A stretch of DNA of 34,761 nt from Selenomonadaceae bacterium (lineage in GTDB: Bacteria > Bacillota > Negativicutes > Selenomonadales > Selenomonadaceae). The position numbers were made by a program, and so were the translations under genes. Position 1 is the stretch's first letter; each line of letters begins with the position of its first letter. Positions 1-12,083 of the stretch are shown here, in pieces. The stretch lies in assembly GCA_017476425.1 (NCBI GenBank), contig JAFUZV010000086.1, positions 1 through 34,761 of the forward strand. The letters are read 5' to 3'. Under the pieces are notes generated by a model. The model saw only the letters and a program-made list of their open reading frames with translations. It searched no databases and was not told the origin of the DNA.

Positions 1-2232
1 CTCAAGTATCCACATATAAGCCGCAAAATCCGTTTCAATCTTCTCGACTGCAAGTCCGTTAAACATTAATTCATCACCGTAAAATGTTTTGCCTTCGATC
101 GATTCTTGATAACTTCCGCCTTCAACGGCTAATCTCTGCGCCGGAATATATTTTTTAATTTGATAGATAGAATTTTCATTGAGATCAGCAAGTTTTAAAA
201 TTCTAATTTGATGCGCCGGTTCTGAAAGGATTTTAAAATACATTACGACAATTTGATCATTTAATTTGAATTGCCACGCTGTTTCATTTTCAGTTCCTTC
301 AAACGGTGAAATTAATCTTGTAAATGATCCGAGTTGAATGATCGGACGAATTTTTTTATAAATTTCAACGTGCTGCTTGACAAGATTTTTATCAGCGTCA
401 TTCATTTTGCAAATATCAAGCTCATAACCAAAATCGCCGGCCATTGCAACAAACGATCTCATTTGCATAGGCGTTACTCTTCCAATTTGATGATTAGGCG
501 TAACTGAAACGTGCGAACCCATTGCGATCGGCGGAAAAGTATAACTTGTTCCCGTTTGAATTTTTAATCTGCAAACTGCATCAGTATTATCACTCGTCCA
601 CGTCTGCGGCATATAATAAAGCATTCCGGCATCAAATCGACCGCCGCCGCCGCTACAACTTTCAAAAAGTATTTCAGGAAATTGTGAAGTAATTTTCTCA
701 AGCACTTCATAAAGTCCAAGTATATAACGGTGTTGAGTCTCAAATTTTCTTTCACGAGTTAAAGCCGTTGAAAATGATTCTGTCATATGTCGATTCATAT
801 CCCATTTAACATAATCAATCTTCGCTGAATTTAAAATCTTTGTAACGCTTTCAACGATATAATCACGGACTTCTTGTCGCGTTAAATCTAAAACTAATTG
901 ATGACGGCTAAAACTCGACGGATAATTTTCAACGTGCAACGTCCAATCAGAATGCTTTCTATAAAGTTCACTATCGACGCTGATCATTTCCGGTTCAAAC
1001 CATAAACCGAATTTCAAGCCGCGTTGATGAATTTTTTCAGAAAGATAATTTAAACCTTGAGGCAATTTTTCTTGATTAACGAACCAATCACCTAACGACG
1101 AATTATCATCATTACGCTTGCCAAACCAGCCGTCATCAAGCACTAACAATTCAATTCCTAATTCTTTTGCACAATCTGCAAGTTCTTCAATCTTCTGTTC
1201 ATTAAAATCAAAATAAGTTGCTTCCCAATTATTCACCAAAATCGGACGCAGTTGATCTTTATACTTTCCACGAATCAAATTATTTCTATAAAACTTGTGA
1301 AATGTCTTACTCATTGCGTTAATTCCGCTGTCTGAATAAGTCATAACAACTTCAGGCGTTTGAAATTTTTCATTAGGATCAAGCTGCCATTTGAAAACTT
1401 GAGGATTTAAACCCATAACCAGGCGAGTCGATCCAAATTGTTCAACTTCAACTTTTGCGCTGAAACTTCCGCTGTAAATTAAACTAAATCCAAAAATTTC
1501 ACCTTGAAATTCAGTTGTTGCCGATCTTGCAAGTGCAATAAATGGCGATTGTTGATGAGAACTTGCGCCACGAGTGCTGGCAACTTCAAAAATTCCACGT
1601 GATAATTTTCTACGTTCAAGACTTCTTTCAGCGGCGTGACCACCGTAAAGCGTTAAGCTGTCGAAGTCGTGATCAGAAAAATCAATCATAACGCTTGACG
1701 CATTTTTTAATTTAACAATTCGATCGCCGAAGTTTTCAAATCTAACCGATCTGGTTATCACTGAATAATTATTGAAAATAGAATAAATCAACGCGACTTT
1801 AAAATTCAAATTAGAATCAGTTAAATAAATTTCAAGAGTGTCAACTTCGCCATCAGCGGCGTAACTCGCAGGCAAGCTGGACAAATTATTTTTGCCGTGA
1901 TAAATTTTGCAGCCTGAATAGAATAATTCTAAAATGTTAGTGCCGTCGTCTAATTCAATTTCATAAGCCGGAATACGATAATCACTGTGTCCGATCGTTG
2001 AATATTCTTGAGGCAGAACGTCAAGTGAAAAAGTTCGCTCGTTTTCATAGGCAGCAGGTTGACCGCTAAAGCCGCGATCAATTTTCTGCAACGGCGCAGA
2101 ATCTCTAAATTCTTTTAAAGCCTTGCCGAAGTAACGATGAAATAAATATTTGCCGCGTGCAATTTCGATAACGTAACTGATGAATTTGTTTTTGAGATGG
2201 AAACGTTGATTTTGTTCGTCAAATGTGATCAT
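1..2232 (-). CDS. GH36 alpha-galactosidase (3' end cut by window edge)
   Basis: Hydrolyses terminal alpha-1,6-galactosyl residues of melibiose, raffinose or stachyose. Reading the minus strand from the ATG at 2232 gives 744 residues with no stop before the window edge; family members are about 730-750 residues, so only a few are missing. An N-terminal beta-sandwich is followed by a TIM barrel containing LVLDDGWFG (about residue 365) and the nucleophile motif KWDMNR with Asp478. The motif SCSGGGGRFD then precedes TSDNTD with the acid/base Asp548. The spacing and order are those of bacterial GH36 enzymes such as Geobacillus AgaA/AgaB. No signal peptide is visible, so the enzyme is cytoplasmic and needs imported substrate. 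It is the last gene seen of the gal operon, separated from lacZ by a heptamer-repeat hairpin. The upstream GGGG lies 10 bases from the ATG, a modest RBS. Confidence 0.93.
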   Translation of the reverse strand, partial: MITFDEQNQRFHLKNKFISYVIEIARGKYLFHRYFGKALKEFRDSAPLQKIDRGFSGQPAAYENERTFSLDVLPQEYSTIGHSDYRIPAYEIELDDGTNILELFYSGCKIYHGKNNLSSLPASYAADGEVDTLEIYLTDSNLNFKVALIYSIFNNYSVITRSVRFENFGDRIVKLKNASSVMIDFSDHDFDSLTLYGGHAAERSLERRKLSRGIFEVASTRGASSHQQSPFIALARSATTEFQGEIFGFSLIYSGSFSAKVEVEQFGSTRLVMGLNPQVFKWQLDPNEKFQTPEVVMTYSDSGINAMSKTFHKFYRNNLIRGKYKDQLRPILVNNWEATYFDFNEQKIEELADCAKELGIELLVLDDGWFGKRNDDNSSLGDWFVNQEKLPQGLNYLSEKIHQRGLKFGLWFEPEMISVDSELYRKHSDWTLHVENYPSSFSRHQLVLDLTRQEVRDYIVESVTKILNSAKIDYVKWDMNRHMTESFSTALTRERKFETQHRYILGLYEVLEKITSQFPEILFESCSGGGGRFDAGMLYYMPQTWTSDNTDAVCRLKIQTGTSYTFPPIAMGSHVSVTPNHQIGRVTPMQMRSFVAMAGDFGYELDICKMNDADKNLVKQHVEIYKKIRPIIQLGSFTRLISPFEGTENETAWQFKLNDQIVVMYFKILSEPAHQIRILKLADLNENSIYQIKKYIPAQRLAVEGGSYQESIEGKTFYGDELMFNGLAVEKIETDFAAYMWILE

Positions 2233-2253
2233 TTTTTAAATACCCCATTTATA

Positions 2254-2330
2254 ATGTAGAATTTAGAATGCAGAATGTAGAATTAAATCACTTCCAATTC
2301 TGCATTCTTAATTCTTCATTCTGAATTAAT
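2254..2330. repeat. Inverted heptamer-repeat block, family A
   Basis: The spacer between lacZ and the alpha-galactosidase gene is almost wholly built of 7-base units of the type GCAGAAT / GTAGAAT / TTAGAAT. The left arm is about 2256-2286; the right arm, about 2296-2329, carries the same units in inverted orientation (ATTCTGC, ATTCTTA, ATTCATT-like). The arms could fold into an imperfect hairpin in the mRNA between two operon genes, which might stabilise or attenuate the transcript. The same units recur at 6921, 9262, 13861, 18222, 26374, 28363 and 29189. Confidence 0.85.
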
Positions 2331-5390
<3,060 letters not shown>

Positions 5391-5409
5391 TTAAAATTTT
5401 TTCCATTGA

Positions 5410-6903
5410 TTAAATCGAACTTATAAATTTATCGAAAGCCTCAAGACCTTGATCATTACGTTTGAAAACACCGGCGTGAGATAAAACTTCACTGAAGACT
5501 AAACCGATCTCCGCTTTGATAATTTCATCGACGTTATCAGAATTAAAATTAGAATGTTTAGCAAGAATTTTTTTATACCAATCAGCGTGAATGGAAATGT
5601 CATTAATATTTGAAATATCCTTCACGCCATTGAGTAAATTATTTTTAACAAGAGCCATTTCATTTTTAAGACGAGCAGGCAAAACTGCTAATCCCATAAC
5701 TTCAATTAAACCGATATTTTCTTTTTTGATATGATGAACTTCGGCGTGAGGATGAAATAAACCGAGAGGATGATCCGCCGTAGTTCGATTATTACGAAGA
5801 ACAAGATCAAATTCAAATTGATCACCACGACGACGACCGATCGGAGTGATCGTATTATGAGGCTGATCGGTTTCAGCAAAAATATCAACTGATTCGTCAG
5901 AATAATTTCGCCAACAATTTAAAATCTTTACACAAAGATCAATTAATTGTTGACGATTTTTTGATCTCAAACGAATTGTAGACATAGGCCATTTAACTCT
6001 ACCAGCTTGCACTTGATCAAAACCTTCAAAAGAAAAATTTTTTTCGATCTCAGCCTTAGCCATAGCAAAAGTATAATGACCGCCTTGATAATGATCGTGA
6101 GAGAGGATCGAGCCGCCGACGATCGGAAGATCAGCATTTGATCCAACGAAGTAATGAGGAAATTCAGAAATAAAATCAAAAATATTTTCAAAAGTATTTT
6201 GATCGATCTTCATAGGAATGTGATCGGAATTTAAAACAATGCAATGTTCATTGTAATAAGTGTAAGGAGAATATTGCAAAAACCATTGATGACCTCTGAA
6301 GTCTAACGGAATTAAACGATGAGTTTCACGTGCCGGGTGATTAGCGTGCCCGGCATAACCTTCATTCTCACGACAAAGCAAACATTTAGGATAACCGGTC
6401 GACTTGATCGTTTTAGCCTTCGCAATATCTCTTGGATCTTTTTCCGGCTTGCTAAGATTAATCGTTACATCAAGATCACCATAATCCGTTGAAGTTTTCC
6501 AAATAATATTTTTGTCGATTCTTGTTTTGCGAATGTAATTTGAAGCGATACTTAATTTGTAATAATTATCCGTTGCAAGCTGCGGCGAATTATTATAATC
6601 ATCTTTAAAGCGACGAATAATTTCAGACGGACGCGGCATTACACAATCCATAATTCTTGTATCAAATAAATCACGTTCATTGATCGTATTTTCAATGATA
6701 TTATTTTCAGCGGCATAATTTAAAATATTTTCAAGAATTGGCGTTGCGGTCTCTAAAGTCTCATTGATCTGTTCAGGAATAAATTCAGAAACTTTGAGAA
6801 GATCGATCAAACGATTAGCGGAATAAAAAACATCTGACGACTCAATTAAATTTTGTTGAATAGCAAAATTGATCAGCCTGTTAATTTCATTATTAATCGA
6901 CAT
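5410..6903 (-). CDS. galT: UDP-glucose--hexose-1-phosphate uridylyltransferase, class II GalT
   Basis: Leloir pathway enzyme exchanging UMP between UDP-glucose and galactose-1-phosphate. The length of 497 residues and the overall sequence fit the long class II GalT of Firmicutes, not the roughly 350-residue class I enzyme. Motifs seen include an N-terminal helical region, RPSEIIRRF, GYPKCLLCRENEGYAGHANHP near residue 190, ILSHDHYQGG, and the C-terminal FHPHAEVHHIKKENIGLIEVMGLA with its histidine cluster. The ATG at 6903 follows GAGGTGATATT. It lies between lacZ (37 bases downstream, no repeat) and galE (upstream, separated by a heptamer block). Confidence 0.95.
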   Translation of the reverse strand: MSINNEINRLINFAIQQNLIESSDVFYSANRLIDLLKVSEFIPEQINETLETATPILENILNYAAENNIIENTINERDLFDTRIMDCVMPRPSEIIRRFKDDYNNSPQLATDNYYKLSIASNYIRKTRIDKNIIWKTSTDYGDLDVTINLSKPEKDPRDIAKAKTIKSTGYPKCLLCRENEGYAGHANHPARETHRLIPLDFRGHQWFLQYSPYTYYNEHCIVLNSDHIPMKIDQNTFENIFDFISEFPHYFVGSNADLPIVGGSILSHDHYQGGHYTFAMAKAEIEKNFSFEGFDQVQAGRVKWPMSTIRLRSKNRQQLIDLCVKILNCWRNYSDESVDIFAETDQPHNTITPIGRRRGDQFEFDLVLRNNRTTADHPLGLFHPHAEVHHIKKENIGLIEVMGLAVLPARLKNEMALVKNNLLNGVKDISNINDISIHADWYKKILAKHSNFNSDNVDEIIKAEIGLVFSEVLSHAGVFKRNDQGLEAFDKFISSI

Positions 6904-6920
6904 AATATCACCTCTAATTT

Positions 6921-6996
6921 AATTCAGAATGTAGAATGCAGAATTAAGAATTAAATTGCTAATCATTCTACATTCTGAATTTTTAATTCTACATTA
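6921..6996. repeat. Inverted heptamer-repeat block, family A
   Basis: The whole galE-galT spacer is made of family A heptamers. The left arm (about 6921-6952) has GTAGAAT, GCAGAAT and AAGAATT units; the right arm (about 6965-6996) has ATTCTAC and ATTCTGA units in inverse orientation. The block directly abuts the galE stop codon: on the minus strand the TAA at 6996-6994 is continued by TGTAGAAT, so the stop codon sits at the repeat edge. Confidence 0.85.
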
Positions 6997-7983
6997 ATTT
7001 TCATAACCGTTAGGGTGATTTTTATGCCACGTCCAAGCGGTTTTAATTACAATTTCAACGTCAGTATATTTAGGAGTCCAGCCGAGAATTTTACGAGCCT
7101 TATCACTTGAGGCGATCAACTGCGCCGGATCACCTGCACGACGTTCACCCATTTCAACTTTAATTTTTTGACCGGTTGCTTTCTCAGCAGCGGCGATCAT
7201 TTCTTTAACTGAAAAACCTTTGCCGTTACCAAGATTGAAAATATTACTTTCGCCACCGTTACGAAGATAATTCAATGCAAGAATGTGAGCGTCAGCAAGA
7301 TCGATAACGTGAATATAATCACGAAGGCAAGTACCGTCAGGAGTATCATAATCATCACCGAAAATTGTAATGTGATCACGTTTACCAAGAGGCACTTGCA
7401 AAATTAACGGAATCAAATGAGTTTCCGGGTGATGATCTTCACCGATCGATCCGTCATCAAGAGCACCGGCAGCATTAAAATATCTCAACGAAACATAACG
7501 AACACCATTAGCAAGACTCACCCATTTCATCATTTTTTCCATTGTCAATTTCGTTTCGCCGTAAGTGTTAGTTGGAAATGTCCGATCTTCTTCCATAATT
7601 GGAACACGTTCCGGCTCACCATAAGTTGCCGCCGTCGACGAGAAAACAATTTTGTCAATGTTATGTTTCACCATTGACTCAAGAAGAATTTGCATACCGT
7701 AAACATTATTATTAAAGTAGAGCAAAGGTTTTTTCATTGATTCACCGACAAGAGAATTAGCAGCGAAATGGATCACAGCCTCAATTTTATTCTCAGTAAA
7801 AATTTTATCAAGGACTTCAGAATTTCTAATATCACCTTCATAAAATTTTGCTTTAGGATTAATAGCACCACGATGACCAGTCTGCAAATTATCAACAATA
7901 ACGACTTCTTCACCTTTATCAACGAGCTGATGAACGGCGTGTGAACCAATATAACCTGCGCCGCCACAAACGAGAATTGCCAT
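6994..7983 (-). CDS. galE: UDP-glucose 4-epimerase
   Basis: Interconverts UDP-galactose and UDP-glucose, closing the Leloir cycle, and also supplies UDP-galactose for surface glycans. An extended SDR fold is shown by the NAD-binding GGAGYIG at residues 7-13, FAANSLVGES near 73, FSSTAATYG near 114, and the catalytic pair Tyr141 and Lys145 in NTYGETKLTMEK. RYFNAAGA and GTCLRDYIHVIDLADAH are further family signatures. The ORF could begin 18 bases earlier, at 8001, but AAGAAGG sits 7 bases before the ATG at 7983, and the protein then starts MAILVCGG as in relatives (329 residues). It lies in the middle of the gal operon between galK and galT. Confidence 0.96.
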   Translation of the reverse strand: MAILVCGGAGYIGSHAVHQLVDKGEEVVIVDNLQTGHRGAINPKAKFYEGDIRNSEVLDKIFTENKIEAVIHFAANSLVGESMKKPLLYFNNNVYGMQILLESMVKHNIDKIVFSSTAATYGEPERVPIMEEDRTFPTNTYGETKLTMEKMMKWVSLANGVRYVSLRYFNAAGALDDGSIGEDHHPETHLIPLILQVPLGKRDHITIFGDDYDTPDGTCLRDYIHVIDLADAHILALNYLRNGGESNIFNLGNGKGFSVKEMIAAAEKATGQKIKVEMGERRAGDPAQLIASSDKARKILGWTPKYTDVEIVIKTAWTWHKNHPNGYEN

Positions 7984-8008
7984 ACAATTACCTTCTTTCA
8001 TTTTAATT

Positions 8009-8076
8009 AGGGCTGAAGGCTTAGGGCTGAAGGCTGAACTTAAACCTTAGCCCTTAGCCTTACGCCCTTAGCCTTC
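8009..8076. repeat. Inverted heptamer-repeat block, family B
   Basis: The spacer between galK and galE is composed of 7-base units GGGCTGA / AGGCTTA / AGGCTGA on one arm (about 8009-8039), with inverse units CCTTAGC / CCTTACG on the other (about 8044-8076). The arms can pair as a long GC-richer hairpin. The right arm overlaps the end of galK: the last codons GAA GGC TAA are part of the repeat, so the repeat provides the stop codon of galK. Confidence 0.88.
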
Positions 8077-9243
8077 AATCTTATGAGTTCCGTCAGCAAT
8101 ATTAGCAACGTAGAAACTCGGAGCATAACCGATTCTTTTAGTATACGCCTCGCCGACATTCTTTTTGAAGTCTTCAATATTTTCGTTTTTAACGATACTA
8201 ATTGTGCAGCCGCCGAAACCTGCACCGGTCATTCTTGATCCAAGTACACCTTCTTGATCCCAAGCAAGCTCAGCAAGCGTGTCAAGTTCTTCACCTGTAA
8301 CGTCATAATCATCACGCAATGAAACGTGAGAATCATTCATTAATTTGCCGAACTTTGCAAGATCATTCTTTTCAAGAGCGTCAACCGCCTGCAAGGTACG
8401 TTGATTTTCGTAAACAGCGTGTTTAGCACGAAGTCTTTCAAGCGGGTCTTCAATGTGATCAGCAATAGAATCAAATTCAGCATTAGTAAGATCACCGAGA
8501 GTTTTAATATCTTTCTTAACGGCTTGCAATTCGCTAAGTGCGTGTTCACATTGCTTGCGACGTTGATTATAAGCAGAAGAACTTAATGTGTGCTTTTTAT
8601 TAGTGTTAGTAATTACAATGCTATAGCCTTCCATTGCTAATTTACTGTAACGATATTCAAGAGTATTGCAGTCAAGGAGAATTGCACAATCTTTTTTGCC
8701 CATACCAACAGCGAATTGATCCATAATTCCACAGTTGACACCGACAAATTGATTTTCTGCCTTCTGTGAGAATTTAACCATATCAACCATATCAATACCA
8801 AAATTAAAAGTATCGTTGAGAATAACTGCCATCAAAACTTCAATCGACGCTGAAGAGGAAAGCCCGGCACCATTCGGAAGAGTTCCATACATAACAATAT
8901 CAAAACCATGATCAGCTTTATAACCGGCTTTCTCAAAAACGTCAACAACTCCGCTAGGATAATTAGCCCAATCATACGCAGGATTATATTTGAGATCATT
9001 CATCGGAAATTCAATTACACCTTTGTCAGCAAGATTCATTGAAAAGATTCTAGTTTTATTATCATTACGATCAGCAACAAGAGCATAAGTACCGAGTGAA
9101 ATTGCACACGGAAAGACGTGACCGCCGTTATAATCTGTATGCTCACCGATAAGATTGATTCTGCCGGGTGAAAAATATTCACGAGTTTCAGCGTCACCAA
9201 AGCAGTCTTTAAAATTTTCCTTCATTGCAGTCAAAACATCCAT
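8068..9243 (-). CDS. galK: Galactokinase
   Basis: GHMP-family kinase phosphorylating alpha-D-galactose at C1 with ATP. All three family signatures are present: SPGRINLIGEHTDYNGG (residues 25-41), the phosphate-binding LPNGAGLSSSAS (122-133) and GSRMTGAGFGGC (about 340). GIMDQF carries the catalytic Asp175. The length of 391 residues is normal. The ATG at 9243 follows GGAGG with 9 bases spacing. The C-terminus IEG* is encoded inside a family B heptamer repeat, so the original end was probably slightly different. It is followed by galE and preceded by the sugar transporter. Confidence 0.97.
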   Translation of the reverse strand: MDVLTAMKENFKDCFGDAETREYFSPGRINLIGEHTDYNGGHVFPCAISLGTYALVADRNDNKTRIFSMNLADKGVIEFPMNDLKYNPAYDWANYPSGVVDVFEKAGYKADHGFDIVMYGTLPNGAGLSSSASIEVLMAVILNDTFNFGIDMVDMVKFSQKAENQFVGVNCGIMDQFAVGMGKKDCAILLDCNTLEYRYSKLAMEGYSIVITNTNKKHTLSSSAYNQRRKQCEHALSELQAVKKDIKTLGDLTNAEFDSIADHIEDPLERLRAKHAVYENQRTLQAVDALEKNDLAKFGKLMNDSHVSLRDDYDVTGEELDTLAELAWDQEGVLGSRMTGAGFGGCTISIVKNENIEDFKKNVGEAYTKRIGYAPSFYVANIADGTHKIEG

Positions 9244-9261
9244 AATATTACGCCTCCATTA

Positions 9262-9338
9262 ATTCAATTCAGAATTAAGAATGTAGAATTAAGAATTGAC
9301 TCAGCCCTAAGCCTTTAGCCCTCAGCCCTCATTCTACA
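9262..9338. repeat. Composite heptamer-repeat block, families A and B
   Basis: In the spacer between the transporter gene and galK, the arm next to galK (about 9262-9297) is family A (AGAATTA, AGAATGT units). The other arm (9300-9338) starts with family B (CAGCCCT, AAGCCTT, TAGCCCT units) and ends in the family A unit ATTCTACATTA. The transporter stop TAA is continued directly by TGTAGAAT. The mixed order shows that the two families can sit side by side, as they also do at 18190-18241. Confidence 0.85.
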
Positions 9339-10742
9339 TTATTTAGTCATATCTGCCCATTTTTCCTCAAGTTCTTTAACAATTCTTGCGTGTTCTTCTT
9401 CAGTCATCTTAACTTTAGCACGATAAATAAAACCTGCAACAATAATCAAAGCGATCGGAGCGGCAAACATAATCAATTTAAAATTCATCAAGCCTTCAGG
9501 CGTGATAGTATCAGCAGTAGCACCGGAAACCATTCCGACCCAAACAGCTGTGAATCCAACCATTGCGCTTGTAAGTGCACCGGAAAGTTTATCAATCAAC
9601 GGACGAACGCAAAGTACAAGAGCTTCATCACGGTGACCAAGTTTTAATTGACCATATTCAACAGTATCAGTTATTGTCATCAAGACAACGAGGAAGATCA
9701 AAGGTTGAGGTAATGCAAAGAGTCCTGCAGAAAATAATGTCATTCCAACACTTTTGCCCGCCATTGAGTAAAGACCGAGTGCAACGATCATAATGCTGAT
9801 TGATCCGAAAAATAATTTACGACGACTAAATTTTTGCGTTAAAACAGGGAATAATGCAACCGCCATTAAACCGATAATAACATTAATAACGCCTAAGAAT
9901 GAAAATTGAGTTGAGTCACCAAGAACATAAATGAAATAGTAAAGGTTGAAATTGTTGACGATATTTTGACCAAGACCAAAAATCAAATAAGTGAAAGCGA
10001 TCCACATAAGCTGATCATTTTGAGAAAGTACTTTGAAAACGTCACTGAATTTTGTTTCCTCTTTATTCTCTCGCAATGCTGATTCTTGTTCTTTAGTACC
10101 GAGACCGAGAATGATCGCACCAAGAACTGAAATTGCGCCGCCGATAGCTGCGAAGAAGAACCAGCCGCGAGGATCACCTGCGCCGCCATTTTGATTGATT
10201 GAGAAGAAGAGAACTAACGGCATAACAATAACCGTGACGAGCTGCGCACCAAAAGTTGATCCGATACGTGCATAAGTTGCAGTTATCTCACGTTCACGAG
10301 AATCAAAACTTAACGCCGGAATCATTGACCAGATCGCAACGTCTTTAGCGGAATAGAAAATATCCATAATAAGATAAATAACCGTGAAGGCTACAAGGTA
10401 CATCATAGGATTATCAAGAGCCATACCACCGAGATCAGTGAAAAGCAAAGTTAAACAGATCGCACCGACTGCACCACCGACTAAAACCCAAGGCTTGAAT
10501 TTTCCCCAACGAGTTTTAGTTTTGTCGATAGTATTACCGATAAACGGATCAATTAAAAGTTCACCAACACGCAAGACAAGAATGATCGTAGTAACAATAC
10601 CGATCATATACAAATCTTGTTCCTTGTTGTCCGAGTTGAAAAGATTACTCGTGACGAAAATCATAAAATAGCTGCCGAGCATAGCATAGAAAATATCGTG
10701 CCCGAAAGTTCCGCAAGCATAAGCAATGCGTTGCCACAACAT
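9339..10742 (-). CDS. GPH-family (MelB/LacS-like) galactoside:cation symporter
   Basis: Major-facilitator-type integral membrane protein of 467 residues with about 12 hydrophobic segments. It begins MLWQRIAYACGTFGHDIFYAMLGSYFMIFVTSNLF, and the loop motif DPFIGNTIDKTKTRWGKFKPWVL is typical of the glycoside-pentoside-hexuronide (MelB, LacS) family. No C-terminal IIA domain is present, unlike LacS of lactic streptococci. In this operon, with both alpha- and beta-galactosidase and the Leloir genes, it most likely imports lactose and/or melibiose with a cation; which sugar cannot be decided. The ORF extends to a GTG at 10754, but AGGTGG lies 8 bases before the ATG at 10742, which I prefer. Confidence 0.9.
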   Translation of the reverse strand: MLWQRIAYACGTFGHDIFYAMLGSYFMIFVTSNLFNSDNKEQDLYMIGIVTTIILVLRVGELLIDPFIGNTIDKTKTRWGKFKPWVLVGGAVGAICLTLLFTDLGGMALDNPMMYLVAFTVIYLIMDIFYSAKDVAIWSMIPALSFDSREREITATYARIGSTFGAQLVTVIVMPLVLFFSINQNGGAGDPRGWFFFAAIGGAISVLGAIILGLGTKEQESALRENKEETKFSDVFKVLSQNDQLMWIAFTYLIFGLGQNIVNNFNLYYFIYVLGDSTQFSFLGVINVIIGLMAVALFPVLTQKFSRRKLFFGSISIMIVALGLYSMAGKSVGMTLFSAGLFALPQPLIFLVVLMTITDTVEYGQLKLGHRDEALVLCVRPLIDKLSGALTSAMVGFTAVWVGMVSGATADTITPEGLMNFKLIMFAAPIALIIVAGFIYRAKVKMTEEEHARIVKELEEKWADMTK

Positions 10743-10776
10743 AAAAAACACCACCTGTTAAATTTGAAATTTTGAT

Positions 10777-11394
10777 TTAAATTGTTTTCAAGCCGCGAAT
10801 ATTTTTCATATAGGCGATGATTCCATCAGCGATCTTATCAAGCGGATCATTACTAGTATTGACGACGAGATCATAACTTGCGCCATCGCCCCAAGTTTTG
10901 CCGGTATAATAATTATAGTAACGTGCACGATGAACATTTTCCTTGTTGAGTTCCTTCAGCGTCTTACCGTCATAAACTTCTTGACCACGCTTTTCACGAA
11001 AATCATCATCAGCACAAACGAAGATTGAAAAGCGATTCGGCTCATCACGAAGAACATAATCAGCACTGCGACCGAGAATCACGCAAGATTTTTCATTAGC
11101 AAGCATATGAATGACTTTTGATTCAGCCAAAAACATTCCAGTGCTTGATTCGCCGAAGTGCAAGCCGAATGAATGAAACGGCAAGTAAGTACTGATCGGC
11201 ATAGGTTGAAGAGTATTTTCAAGATTGATCAACTCTTCATCAGTAAGATCATCAAGTCCGAGCTTGATCGCCGCAACGTGCACAATTTGACGATCATAAA
11301 GTTTAACGTTCAACTTGTTTGCAAGAATGCCTGCAAGTTCACGACCGCCGCTGCCATATTGACGACTGACAGTCAAAACAAATTTGTCCTTCAT
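10777..11394 (-). CDS. Cytidylate kinase-like family protein
   Basis: This 205-residue P-loop protein belongs to the cytidylate-kinase-like family (Pfam Cytidylate_kin2), not to authentic Cmk. SRQYGSGGREL (residues 10-20) is the phosphate-binding loop, followed by LYDRQIV and the CVILGRSADYVL strand. An Arg-rich lid occurs near FREKRGQEVYDGKTLKELNKENVHRARYYNYYTGKTWG, and SYDLVVNTS is typical of the C-terminal part. The substrate is unknown for this family. Its place as the first intact gene of the gal operon, 34 bases before the transporter, is consistent with phosphorylation or sensing linked to sugar use, but that is speculation. The ATG at 11394 follows GAGG. Confidence 0.85.
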   Translation of the reverse strand: MKDKFVLTVSRQYGSGGRELAGILANKLNVKLYDRQIVHVAAIKLGLDDLTDEELINLENTLQPMPISTYLPFHSFGLHFGESSTGMFLAESKVIHMLANEKSCVILGRSADYVLRDEPNRFSIFVCADDDFREKRGQEVYDGKTLKELNKENVHRARYYNYYTGKTWGDGASYDLVVNTSNDPLDKIADGIIAYMKNIRGLKTI

Positions 11395-11408
11395 AATTAA
11401 AACCTCAC

Positions 11409-11424
11409 TATAAAATATTTTATA
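11409..11424. promoter_or_regulatory. Perfect 16-bp AT palindrome upstream of the kinase-like gene
   Basis: TATAAAATATTTTATA is a perfect palindrome between the end of the regulator remnant and the RBS of the kinase-like gene. It could be an operator, but in AT-rich DNA it may be chance. A related stretch, ACTATAAAATATT, also occurs upstream of sucC near 34538. Confidence 0.3.
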
Positions 11425-11430
11425 TAAAAA

Positions 11431-11967
11431 TTATACTTTGCAATAGCCCGTTGTTTCTCTCTCAATTAAAATATTTTCAAGAGTTATCGTCTTATCAACA
11501 ACTTTATTCATTGATAAAATCGTTGCAGTAGTGTAGCCAAGTTTAAACATATTCTGATCCATCGTCGTTAATTTTGGATCAACAATTCGAGAGAGAAAAA
11601 TATTATCGAAACTGATAATTGAAATATCGAATTTTAAGCCCTAATTTTTTACATAATAAGCTCCCGAAATTTTTCGATAGCCATTAATAAAAATGAGCGG
11701 CACTTGACGAGAAATTTTTTCATAGAAATTCTCATTAATTCCGCTCATATTAGGACTGATCACAATGATCCCAGAAACATTGCGCTCCAAAAGATCATTT
11801 ATACAATTCATTTCGTCTTGTGCATTGCCTTGCGAACGATTCAAAATTAACGATCTTGCATCGTAATTTAGATAATCTTCAATACCGTGAACAACTTCAG
11901 CAAAAAAGATATTGTAGAAACTTGGAACAACGATTCCGATCGTCAATTCAAAATCGGAATTTCTCAT
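11431..11967 (-). pseudogene. LacI-family regulator remnant, no HTH, internal amber stop
   Basis: The ATG at 11967 follows GAGGTGG. The frame reads LTIGIVVPSFYNIFFAEVVHG, then LERNVSGIIVISP and PLIFINGYRK, the first part of a LacI/GalR effector domain. It hits an in-frame TAG at 11643-11641 (codon 109). The same frame continues without shift as FDISIISFDN and LTTMDQNMFKLGYTTATIL, the last part of a LacI effector domain, to TAA at 11431. The N-terminal helix-turn-helix (about 60 residues) is absent in every frame upstream. Roughly 100 residues are missing at the join compared with family members of about 330. This was presumably the local gal operon repressor. Without the DNA-binding domain it cannot work as a normal repressor. 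A short translated 108-residue product remains possible. Confidence 0.85.
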
Positions 11968-11981
11968 TTCGTCCACCTCAC

Positions 11982-11999
11982 AAAATGGTAAACGATTTT
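11982..11999. promoter_or_regulatory. Candidate LacI-type operator
   Basis: AAAATGGTAAACGATTTT is an imperfect inverted repeat just upstream of the regulator remnant. It shares the core GTAAACG with the second candidate at 12121-12134, as expected for two sites of one LacI/GalR-family protein. Inference only. Confidence 0.45.
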
Positions 12000-12083
12000 A
12001 AAAAATTTTTTCGCCTATATAATTTGCAAAAATCCGCACAATTCAATTTCAAAAAAAGTTTTTTCGTTCGAGAATTTGTATTC

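Noticed and set aside
2254..2330. Regular repeats that could suggest a CRISPR array
   Set aside because: The units are only 7 bases, tandem without spacers, and partly inverted; no cas genes are present.
11431..11967. Frameshift explanation for the LacI-family remnant
   Set aside because: Both halves are in the same frame; the break is an in-frame TAG plus missing internal sequence, not a shift.
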